Source: Panorpa germanica
Lineage: Eukaryota; Arthropoda; Insecta; Mecoptera; Panorpidae
DNA: 64,000 nt
Reading direction: 5' to 3'
Assembly (NCBI GenBank): GCA_963678705.1
Contig: OY783204.1
Coordinates: 4,034,334-4,098,333 of the forward strand
Both the position numbers and the translations under genes were made by a program. The stretch's first letter is position 1. Every line of letters begins with the position of its first letter. Positions 10,577-19,604 of the stretch are shown piece after piece. A model generated the notes under the pieces. The model was not told the DNA's origin, did no database searches, and saw only the letters and a program-made list of their open reading frames with translations.

Positions 10577-12618
10577 CTAGCTGACCCGGCGAACTTCGTA
10601 CCGCCTAACAGTCAATGAATGTCGTGTTACCTTTTAGCTGAACTAATTTAGGCTTTGATGAACGTAATACAATGATACAAAATAATATTAATATAGATAG
10701 AAACATAAAAGTATTTTATTATGATGAATGATGATGAAAACATACAGAATGAGAATAAAAATTAAAAAAATAATAATAATTAAGTAATTAAAACTCATGT
10801 CAGAAAAAAATGATTGAAAACTATTTTGTGCAGATTGGAATACACTCGGATTAATTCATTAATGGGATTTTCATTCAAGCACCTTGTGGTAAACGACATT
10901 CTTTGTTTTTTGGTCAGGCGCAAGAACAAATAAAGCGAATGGTTTGCCGACACGTGAGCATGCCACGTACAATTGACCATGAGAAAAACATGCATTTTCT
11001 AGATTGAGGCCACAAATAGTCAATGATTGGCCCTGTGAATTGTTGATCGTCATGGCGAAGGCAAAACGAATCGGGAATTGAATTCGTTTAAACTCAAATG
11101 GCATATCCGTTGGGATCATCGGAATCCTTGGAATAAGAACTTCCTCATCTTTAATTTTTCCTTTAAGTATCGACGCGTGAATCACATTGCTCATCAGTTT
11201 CTTTATCACCAAACGCGTTCCATTGCACAGTTTTGGTTGGATTAAATTTCTAAGCATGTTGACTACCGAGCCAACCTTAAGTTTTAAATTTTGCGGTGGT
11301 AAACCAGGCACATCCAAGGAGTTTAAAAATTCACTTGGATAATTAGTGGCTTCTTCTTCGTTTGTTACACAGTCGATAGATTTGAATGAATACAGAGTAC
11401 CTACGATTTGATTTTGAATTATAAAATTGAGGTCATCTACATCTTTATTTTTAGCGGCCAAAATTGCTCGCTCACTTAACCATTTAGTATTTTTGTGGTT
11501 AGCAATGATATCCGGGAATACTTTGTTGATAAGCTCGTCTTTTGATGATACAAAATTGCAAACATTTGGAGGAAATGAAATCAAACCGCTCGATTTGTCA
11601 ACAGGAGCACGGCCATTACCGATAGTCAGCAATTGCTTCGAGAAATCATCAGCAGATAGATCGTTCAACAATGCAACTCTCATATTTACAGACAGTTGAA
11701 GTTTCTTTACATATCGCCACAGATTTGATGCTTTGAGGCAAGCGTTTATTTCGTCGGCAGCAGTAGATCTTGGAATGACTGGTAGTGTTTGTCGGAAATC
11801 GCCAGATAATAAAATCATTGCACCACCAAAACATCTCGAGTCATTGCGCAGATCTTTTAATGTTCGGTCTAGTGCTTCCAATGCGCGTTTGTGTGCCATT
11901 GTGCATTCGTCCCATATGATGATTTTTGATGCTACTAAAACTTTGGCCATTGCGGAGTGTTTCGAAATGTTACATGTCGGTTGTTTAGTAGTTTGAAGGT
12001 TTAATGGCAATTTTAACGCTGAGTTCGCCGTACGGCATCCGTCTAACAATGTGGCCGCTATTCCAGAAGAAGCAATTGCTACCGCAATTTCGGATCTCGC
12101 ACGTACAGTGGCTAAAATCAATGACATGAGAAATGTCTTCCCAGTTCCACCGGGGGCATCCAAAAAAAATAAGCCGCCATTTCCATCATCAATTGCATTA
12201 ATCAGTGTATCATAGACTTCCCTCTGCTTAGGATTCAACAGTGGTACATTCGTTTGGACTGATTGGATTAGTTCATGTGGATCAGATTCACGTTCACGTT
12301 CCAATTCTCTATTAAATGCGTCATTCATTCCGCGATCTGGCGCTGGCATTCCTAACCTAACTAACAAACTGCCGCAAGCAGTTCATAATTTTAAATTTTT
12401 GTAATATCAATTCAACGCCTGATTAGTAGGCAACAATACAAACAGGATTTAATGTAACACATATCTTCGGTCAAGAGCAAAGTTTTCATTGTTTTTAAGA
12501 TGTATTATGCTATTCGGGGCGGAGACAAATCCAACGAATCAATAACCATGAATATTGGTTCAGCAGATCTCAAGTTATAAGTGTTGCAACAAACCCGTCT
12601 TTCTTTTATATATTTAGA
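10577..12618 (-). mobile_element. Helitron C, helicase-only deletion derivative with both termini
   Basis: On the minus strand the element begins TCTAAATATATAAAAGAAAG (5' end at 12618) and ends CGCCGGGTCAGCTAG (CTAG at 10580-10577). The base before the 5' TC is A and the base after CTAG is T, as expected for Helitron insertion between A and T. The 3' end carries a small CGAA-G-TTCG palindrome. The length is about 2.04 kb, against 5 kb or more for autonomous members; the Rep part is missing and only the helicase remains. Its termini differ from those of Helitron A and the array, so it is a separate family. Confidence 0.85.
10871..12352 (-). CDS. Pif1-like helicase domain of a Helitron, intact frame
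   Basis: Uninterrupted frame of about 493 codons from the first ATG at 12352; a TTG at 12367 extends it by five residues. Visible helicase motifs include Walker A DAPGGTGKTF, the IAATLLDG region, Walker B IIWDECTM, LLSGDFRQTLPVI, a long insert, and C-terminal INNSQGQSL and HGQLYVACSRV. Pif1-family enzymes unwind DNA 5' to 3'; in Helitrons the domain is normally the C-terminal half of one Rep-helicase protein. The N-terminal residues (RLGMPAP) match what lies just before the helicase in full-length members, so the Rep half was removed by deletion. The frame is free of stops despite the truncation, which suggests recent deletion or insertion. It differs clearly in sequence from the Helitron A helicase. 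Confidence 0.88.
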   Translation of the reverse strand, partial: GMPAPDRGMNDAFNRELERERESDPHELIQSVQTNVPLLNPKQREVYDTLINAIDDGNGGLFFLDAPGGTGKTFLMSLILATVRARSEIAVAIASSGIAATLLDGCRTANSALKLPLNLQTTKQPTCNISKHSAMAKVLVASKIIIWDECTMAHKRALEALDRTLKDLRNDSRCFGGAMILLSGDFRQTLPVIPRSTAADEINACLKASNLWRYVKKLQLSVNMRVALLNDLSADDFSKQLLTIGNGRAPVDKSSGLISFPPNVCNFVSSKDELINKVFPDIIANHKNTKWLSERAILAAKNKDVDDLNFIIQNQIVGTLYSFKSIDCVTNEEEATNYPSEFLNSLDVPGLPPQNLKLKVGSVVNMLRNLIQPKLCNGTRLVIKKLMSNVIHASILKGKIKDEEVLIPRIPMIPTDMPFEFKRIQFPIRFAFAMTINNSQGQSLTICGLNLENACFSHGQLYVACSRVGKPFALFVLAPDQKTKNVVYHKVLE

Positions 12619-12684
12619 TATATCTATATATATAAAAGAAAGACGTAAGTGACGAAAGTTATAAGTGTTGCAACAAACCCGTCT
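12573..12684. repeat. Direct repeat flanking a perfect 18-bp inverted repeat at Helitron 5' ends
   Basis: A 28-bp direct repeat (AGTTATAAGTGTTGCAACAA and following) lies at 12573-12600 and 12657-12684. Between and overlapping these, arms at 12596-12613 and 12628-12645 are perfectly complementary with a 14-base loop. Both arms read TATATAAAAGAAAGACG away from the centre, which is the Helitron 5' end sequence. The left arm is the 5' end of Helitron C; the right arm looks like a second, plus-strand Helitron 5' end starting near 12623. Confidence 0.7.
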
Positions 12685-14229
12685 GTTCAATTAATTGTTC
12701 AACTCAATTCAATTGTTCAACTAAAATAAATATATTTATTTTATTATAATTCGATGAACTTCTTATTGTCACGGCCCTTTTTTCGCTCTGTAAATTACAA
12801 TAACATTAATTTACATCGAACTTGCAAGAACGTCTTAAACAACATGAACAATATATCGTAATTTTTTTTATAAAAAAATAATACAGTATAGTAATAATAT
12901 TTGTAGTAGTTATTTCACAAAAGTTATGTTTTGCAACATCAAAAGCATTAATTAATTTGATTAAAAATCTATTTAAAAAGTATAATACTTTTTAGAATGT
13001 TATGTTATTTTAGGGAACTTTAGCATAACGACATAATTGTTTGACAAAGGTATTTTAGGTTACTTTTAAACGTATTTCAAACAAATGATTCTTCCATAAT
13101 GGTAGGTTTGTACTCATTTTACACAATTCTTGGTTGCAAATACCTAAAAGTTGATTTGTACAATATAATAACTTATTAGAATTATTTAGTTTATTATTTA
13201 ATATAAATTATTTGTAATAATAATTTATAATATGAAAGCGTAATTTATAATTTAAAATGGAAATATTCTTTTTGGTTAATTTATCTGCAAACGTTGTAAC
13301 AAAAATGCTGATCAGGTATTAAACTTTACTCTACAATAAAGAAAATGTATAACGATTAACGTTTTGTAAATAAAAGAGTATTTTTCTAAACGTTATCAAA
13401 TAAATCATGCGACAACACCAGCGAGCAGGTAAAGAATAACAAACAAATTTTTAAAATATATTATTCATATGATAATATAGCATGCATGTAGAATGTACTT
13501 ATTGAAAAGTTATTGCATTATGAATATTACTGAATTTTGATAACCTGAAAACAATTAAAATGCCAATAACATACAATATAATATATATAACACTTACATC
13601 TAAAAGTAAATAATAAAGTGATAGATAAGAACTTAAATAATAAATCTCAATTATACCTATCTAAAAGCAATTAAATGATAATCTCACTCTCCCGAACAGA
13701 GTATTTGTTTAACAAATAAATGCTCAAAGAAAAATACGTAAAGAGAATCTAAAATTTAAGAACACTACTATTTGACTTGAACATGATGAAATATAATATC
13801 ATTACTTATAAAACACGAATAGCAGATGAAATAGCAAAAGGTAAATAATTTAGAATAATTTGGAGGTATCTATTTTAATAGAAGTACATTTTTATAAACC
13901 ACATTAGATGTAAATATATCTTTCTTTGATTTAGCAACAGAAGTTAATGTTTCAATTTTTAAATTATTGGATGATTTAACTCTTGAAAACGCGTCATATA
14001 ATTGGCCATGGGTAAAAACTGGTTCCCGTAATAAAACACCAACTTTTTCAAAAGTTTGGCCTTGTGATTTATTTATTGTCATAGCAAATGCTAATCGACA
14101 AGAAACTGAACTCTTTTAAGAATAAATGGAAGATTTATATCAGAAGCAGCTAAAACTATTTTAGGAATAAGAGCGTGATCACCAGTGTGACTTCCAGTAA
14201 TTATTTCTGTATCTATTACATTTGTATAT

Positions 14230-14966
14230 AGCACATTGGCTGAAAAGTTCCGGGCCTAACACATAGATGGCGCTAGTTTTATTGCAGTCACCTTTTTTTC
14301 AGTTAATGCTAACCTTCAAAAGACAGCTGTTCAAATTTCATGATATTCTATTCAGTAGTTTGTGAGTTATTGTGCTAAGAGTGACGCTACTTTTGTTATT
14401 TTCAAAACAATGGATCAAAAACAATTTCGTGTTTTAATTTTACACTGCTTCTTGATGGGAAAAAATACCGTTCAAGCGAAGCAATGGCTTGAAAAGTGTT
14501 TTGGGGACTCCGCTCCATCAGAAACAACAATAAAACGTTGATTTGCTGACTTCAAACGTGGTCGTAGAGACCGCATACGGCAAAGAAAAAAAATTTGTTT
14601 CATCAAGACAACGCACCGTGTCACAAGTCAATCAAAACAATGGCAAAACTACATGAATTGAACTTCGAACTGCTCCCACATCCACCGTATTCGATAGATT
14701 TGGCTCCCACCGACTACTGCCTGTTCGCAGACCTGAAAAAAATGCTCGCCGTTAAGAAATTTTGCACGAATGAAGAGGTTACCGCTGAAACTGAGGCCTA
14801 TTTTGAGGCAAAAGATAAATCGTTCTACAAAAGTGGTATTGAAATGTTAGAGCGGCGCTGGAATGATTGCGTTGCTCTTGATGGAGATTACGTTGATGAA
14901 TAAAGCTAATTTTGAACCAAAAAAACCGTGTTTTCTTTGTTAGGCCCGGGACTTTTCAGCCCATGT
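14230..14966 (+). mobile_element. Deleted mariner element inside Helitron B
   Basis: About 735 bases, against roughly 1.3 kb for a complete mariner. Terminal inverted repeats GGCTGAAAAGTTCCGGGCCTAAC (outermost 20 bases GGCTGAAAAGTTCCGGGCCT) at about 14238-14260 and its near-exact complement at about 14938-14962 match apart from a base or two. TA dinucleotides flank it and Helitron B homology resumes on either side, as expected for TA target insertion. The central part of the transposase is missing. Confidence 0.85.
14410..14903 (+). pseudogene. Mariner transposase remnant
   Basis: The N-terminal DNA-binding part starts at ATG 14410 (MDQKQFRVLILHCFLMG) and has a TGA where a tryptophan is expected before FADFKRGR. 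After about 14590 it jumps directly to the C-terminal catalytic part, which is open at 14595-14903. The second and third catalytic acids are visible in HQDNAP and APTDY with exactly 34 residues between them, the D34D spacing of the mariner family. The first catalytic Asp and the rest of the middle are deleted, so it cannot be active. Confidence 0.88.
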
Positions 14967-16985
14967 ATATGTTTTACAATTAAACGGGTTCCATTACAAA
15001 GTCCACTATTAGGATTCATATTCCTTAAAAGCATTATGATTGCAACTATTTTTAAATTTAATTTATGTGGAGGCATACCTGATGGTGTCAAACTATTTAA
15101 AAATTCTACTGGGAAATGATTTTGTTCTGTATCTGAATCAGTTGAAACATAGTCATGACTTAAAGAGCAAATTTGTTCACCATCCAATAAATTTAAATTT
15201 TTTTAATTATTCTGTAATGTGTCTTCATTTAATGGATATAAAATTACGCGAGATTTTAAATTATCAACACTAACTAAATTAATATCGCCTTATATTTCAT
15301 CGACTAATGGTTTGTCAGAAATGAATTTATTTGGAATTTTAACCATGTTTACTACACTATTTGGACTATCATTAATTAGTCGATCTCCAAGTTGTAATAA
15401 CCACGTTTACAAATCAATTTCTTCTTGCGCAACTTTCATGTTAATAGTCAGATGCTTAATTTTGAAAAGTGACCATAACCTGCTATTTTGAATACACGTT
15501 GAAACTATATCTGCAACCGTTCCGCGTTTAACAACAGGAAGACATCGAAAATTTCCTCCTAGTAAAATGATTTTATTTCCAAATGGTTTATTATTTTTCA
15601 TTAAATCGCTAAGACACATATCAACTACATCTAAAGCAAAGTAAGGCGCCATTGTAATCTCGTCCCATAGATTTAACCTAGCTGATTTTAATAATTTTCC
15701 ATCTATAGAGTTGTGCCTTATAGACGAAGTTGAATTTCCATCTAGGGGAACTGGCAATTTAAACTGCGAATGGATCGTTCTACCTGATTTTAGTAACGTA
15801 GCTGCTATTCCTGTCCAAGCTACAGGTATAGCAGTTAATCCCATGCCACATACGACGTGTAATAAAGTAGTATAAAGAAATGTTTTTCCAGAACCACCCG
15901 ACCCATGAATAAAGAAATATCTTTGCTCTTCATTATCGTTGTTTATGCAAAGCATTATTTCATCAAATACGTTTTTCTGTTCCGAATTTAATTGATTACT
16001 AAAATTAACTCTTTGCTCAAATTCTTCTGCTTGGTTAAATGTTTCCCTAACTAAAACTAAATTTACATTATGATATTCCAGAAATCCAGATCCAGATATA
16101 AATTATTTAATTTTAATATATTAATGATATCATTGATGGCTAACTGCCGCAGTTTCTTGGTTATAAGCTAAACTAAAATCTTCGCATAAACTAACTTTAT
16201 GATTATCCCATAATAAATTAGGATCGCAGGGTTCGCAAAAAATACAAATAAAAGCAAATAGCTGTCGTAGCTGTTTGGGCATTTTACAAATTGAAGCATC
16301 ATCTAAACAACGATTCCATTGAGTAGCATCATTCAATAAACCTAATTGTTTTGCTGTTTCGTGGAAAGTGGAATATTCGATTCCATTGAGAGTTCGCAAG
16401 TCTTTGAAACATGTAGCGCCGCGTACATGAATCAACAATAATCTTAAATAAAACCTTTCACCTTCTTTAGGACTAACATTCTCGGAATTATCAAATGACC
16501 TATGCGCTGTCTTAAAGTCCATGTCTTGTTGCGATCAAAAATGTAATGTTCGGGTATTTCTGTATACAAATAAGTTTTAGCCCCTACCGATGTTGAATTT
16601 AATTTAAACCAAGCCGTTAATGTAGTTTCTGAAGACCGTGCTAATGCAGATTCTTCATTTCCTTCAGTAAATAAAATATTTTGTTGGTTTTCTAAATGAA
16701 CTGCTAACCTATATATAGTGTGTGTTTTATATTGCAGGTCGAATGCAAATATTCTTCACATGGCTTCTGCTGGGGATACATATCGCGCGTCTAAATAAAA
16801 TGAAACTTCATCCCAGTCTAATTGTGCTTGTCCTTCAGATGTTATTTTAACATTGGCACAATCATGGCCCTTATATATATATATATTTAAATAAATATTT
16901 TACGCTTTTAACCGAAGCGCAAATTTCAACTTTAATGTGGCATCTATATTTCAAGGAAGGGAATCTATTGTATGGTACTATATAA

Positions 16986-17175
16986 AAAATCTAACTATAA
17001 CTAACTTCATAACAATTAAAACTATATTAACAAATAAAACTATAATTATAACACACTATAAAACTTTATTAATAATATAATCTATCACTATATATACATT
17101 ATTAAACAACTATAATCACATTACAAATCGAAGGATACAACGTTAGCTCAAAAAATGGACATTCAGCAAGGGGTG
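16986..17175. other. AT-rich spacer
   Basis: No features recognised between the truncated end of Helitron B and the last exon of the leucine-rich-repeat gene. Confidence 0.4.
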
Positions 17176-18673
17176 CTAACTGTCTTCCGGAACATCCTGA
17201 AACATAAAAATTCAATTAAAATTTGGTTAAAATGTCGCGTTTTAACGAAGTCTACTAATTTTAAATTGTTAGTTGTGTCGCATAAACTTCAGGGGTAGAA
17301 TTTCTCCCTATTTAAAATTGTTCTCTTTACAACATCATACATTTAAGGTAACAAACGAAATGTAAGAAGCAGTAATACTAACCTCTGGAGCAAATAGAAC
17401 CCATTTAAGGTTTAATGCCGCTGTTCTGAAACCTTGCAGGCCCAGTTCGTTACATATTTTCAGGACTAAATCAGTCGTCAGGTCCCGACTTACCACTTGT
17501 AAATTCTGTAAAAAGAAAACCAGTTATAACGTTTATAGAAATGACAACATTTTCCTAGAGTGCTGAAACGTACCGTGAGAATATTGGAACCGCGGATCAG
17601 CGTGAGCACATGTTGGTTTGTAAACGCGCTATATCGCGCGTAAAAGTTTAACTCTATGTTAATTATGCTAGGGCTCTTAGAAAGGCTTTGCATCAATGGT
17701 TCGTAGTCAGTGGCCAAGGAGTCGTTTGCAATATGTATAAACAATTCTCTCAGATGCGGAAGCGCTGAAACAAACAAATCTTCGCTTATATCTGTACTCC
17801 AATAATTTCCAGTAGTTCCAGCTGAACACAGGTATCCGTAATTCTTCTAAGCATGAATATCGTTCAAATGGGTGAGGCGCAGCGTCTTCAAATTTATTAA
17901 TCTTCAAAGATATCCCAATGTCGTTGTATATACAAAATCACAATTTAATGTACTTTACATTGCAATTTTGGTGTTGCTGCTACTAAGTTCCGCAGGAAGG
18001 TTTCTTCATTGTTAAACTTAACTCCAAGCGATTCCAGGTTTCAGTTACTAAGACATTCTACTAGTGTCTGAGAATTAGTTTTGGTATTCATTCTTATATC
18101 TAAATTTTTTAAAGTTGTAGGCGAACTTCTAAGACAAACTCCCGTTATCTGATAGATGTGTATTCTCACATCTTGAAGTTGTGGGTTGTTGGAAAACAGA
18201 CGACAGAGGATGTTTTCCTTTCCACTGTCCAGTTTTACTGTTCGTAACGAAACTTGCGTTTCAGCGAATGCTTCCAACAAAGAAACATCGCCTTCTTGTT
18301 GATCTCTACCTTCTACATGAAAGGGTGCCTCAAGCCACAGTTCTTCTAATTGTGCTTTTTTATTTAATAGATCTGAGCTCATCTGGAAGTTGCTCACTTT
18401 TAAAGTTATTAAATTTTCGCATAATCTCACGAAATTTCTTACACGAGTATTAAGTTCTTTGCCAGATAAATCTAAAGTTTCTATCTTCGGATAAAGGCAA
18501 TCTGCGTCTTCGGACTTTAATCCCATTAAATTCACTACGAGACAATTCCTAATATAAGCAGTTACGGCCTTGTGGTGCCCCGGAAAAATTTCACCATACA
18601 TCAACACCTTCTCTATTGACATGAGCTTTAATATTGCCTGAACTCGTTCCGTCCTAAGACTCTCCATCGACAT
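17176..18673 (-). pseudogene. Leucine-rich-repeat protein gene, multi-exon, broken
   Basis: Exons inferred on the minus strand: E1 from ATG 18673 to 17959 (donor GTAAAGT); E2 17885-17574 (donor GTACGT); E3 17505-17383 (acceptor after TTTTTACAG, donor GTTAGT, 41 codons); E4 17196-17176 (acceptor TTTATGTTTCAG, ending in TAG). E2-E3 and E3-E4 join in phase 0 and give continuous LRR-like sequence such as LPHLRELFIHI and LKICNELGLQGF. Breaks are an in-frame TGA at 18041-18043 within E1 and a likely one-base deletion near 17825-17835 in E2. The repeats resemble LRRs of F-box type proteins, but no F-box is visible. Alternative: a live gene with an unrecognised extra intron or sequencing errors at the two breaks. 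Confidence 0.55.
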
Positions 18674-18962
18674 GGCAGTATTTTCTAAAGATCAACAAGT
18701 TGCTTCGACGATTGTTGGAAACTGTGTAGAAAGTTTCGTTGGTGCACCTAGAAACGAAAATCAAATTAGTTCAATAAATATGTAATAAATGTGGGAGAGT
18801 ATTTTGTTCTATTTTAATAATACGTTTACGGTAAAACATTACTTCATGGGTTTACAGGTAGATATAGATGGCAAATGTGTACTAAAATGACAGTCGATTT
18901 GCAACTTTTCACTAGTATTCCATATGTTTTCAAATATAAAAACGTTTAAATATATATATATA
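18674..18962. other. AT-rich spacer upstream of the LRR gene
   Basis: Possible 5' untranslated or promoter region of the LRR gene. No distinct motif recognised; a short TA run lies near 18950-18960. Confidence 0.35.
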
Positions 18963-19190
18963 ACCCCCCCACCTCGACTGTGACCTCTCTCATCTTTCTA
19001 CCCCCATATAATACAATAGCCTCCGTTTTTTCCGCCGCCAGCTGCAGCTGTTTCCTGGCAATCGCCTGCTCTATTCTGTTTAGGGCTAGATTCGTATGAG
19101 CTGTTAGTATTTCTTCAGTCTTTGCTTCTACTATGAGCGCTGTATCATCCGCAAATCCGAGTACTGTTGCACCCTCTGGTAGTCCGCTCT
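18963..19190 (-). pseudogene. LINE reverse transcriptase fragment (FADD box)
   Basis: In a third frame the sequence reads LPEGATVLGFADDTALIVEA, which contains the catalytic Asp pair of the reverse transcriptase, followed by KTEEILTAHTNLALNRIEQ. It stops at a TA-rich stretch near 18960. The sequence is clearly related to 28922-29186. Confidence 0.8.
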
Positions 19191-19604
19191 CCTAATCATT
19201 TCTATGCAGGTGTTTGCATTTATTATTGGAACTCTTCCAAATTCCTCTTCCAGGATCGCAGCGAAGACGGGCAGTCTTTCCTTCTGTACTCTCCACTTCA
19301 TTACCGTCGTTTGTTTCCTCTCAGTGTTCCCCAGCTTTACTTCAAAGTATAAGTTCCTATGGAAGCTGAGATTTCCTTCGTCCGATAACTTCAACCCCAT
19401 TATCTTGTCAGCGAGTTTTTCAGAGGTTATTGTGACGTCTATGTGAGAACTGCTTTGCCTCCTCACAAAGGTTGGATCATTGCCTTTGTTGTGAATCACC
19501 ATTGCATGCTCGGCCATCCATTCCATCAACGCTCGGCCTCTCCTGTCTTCTACGGTAGAGCCCCATGTTAGAGACTTCGCGTTTAGGTCGCCTGCTATGA
19601 TCAC
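19131..19604 (-). pseudogene. LINE endonuclease fragment
   Basis: Contains the endonuclease signatures AGDLNAKSLTWGS, RGRALMEWM and SSSHIDVTI, which correspond to the Asp-x-Asn and Ser-His catalytic elements of APE-type LINE endonucleases that nick the target DNA. The N-terminal part of the domain is missing and the frame switches near 19190 into RT sequence. Confidence 0.8.

Larger units (their letters stand above)
12750..16985 (-). mobile_element. Helitron B, truncated and decayed relative of Helitron A, inverted
   Basis: Reading the minus strand from 16985 down to 12750 follows Helitron A from about 3855 to 8820, giving a large imperfect inverted repeat with A. It lacks the protease-like, coiled-coil and HUH segments. 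Only one unit of the 155-bp minisatellite is present (about 13615-13760). A (TA)n expansion near 16871-16890 falls in the Tyr-motif region. The A-type 3' terminus is absent. A mariner is inserted at about 14230-14966. Confidence 0.85.
13862..16985 (-). pseudogene. Helitron B replicase/helicase remnant
   Basis: Frame-broken remnant of the same gene as in Helitron A. Recognisable blocks are: Rep end and linker 16522-16985 and 16130-16522 (NVSPKEGERFYLRLLL); helicase with Walker A and Walker B at 15407-15955 (HGSGGSGKTF, LWDEITMAP); the middle helicase at 14967-15480; and the C-terminal end INKSQGQTF to FSRV at 13870-14112. Several small indels and a mariner break it. At the position of the Helitron A nonsense codon this copy keeps leucine, so the two decayed independently. 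Confidence 0.85.
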
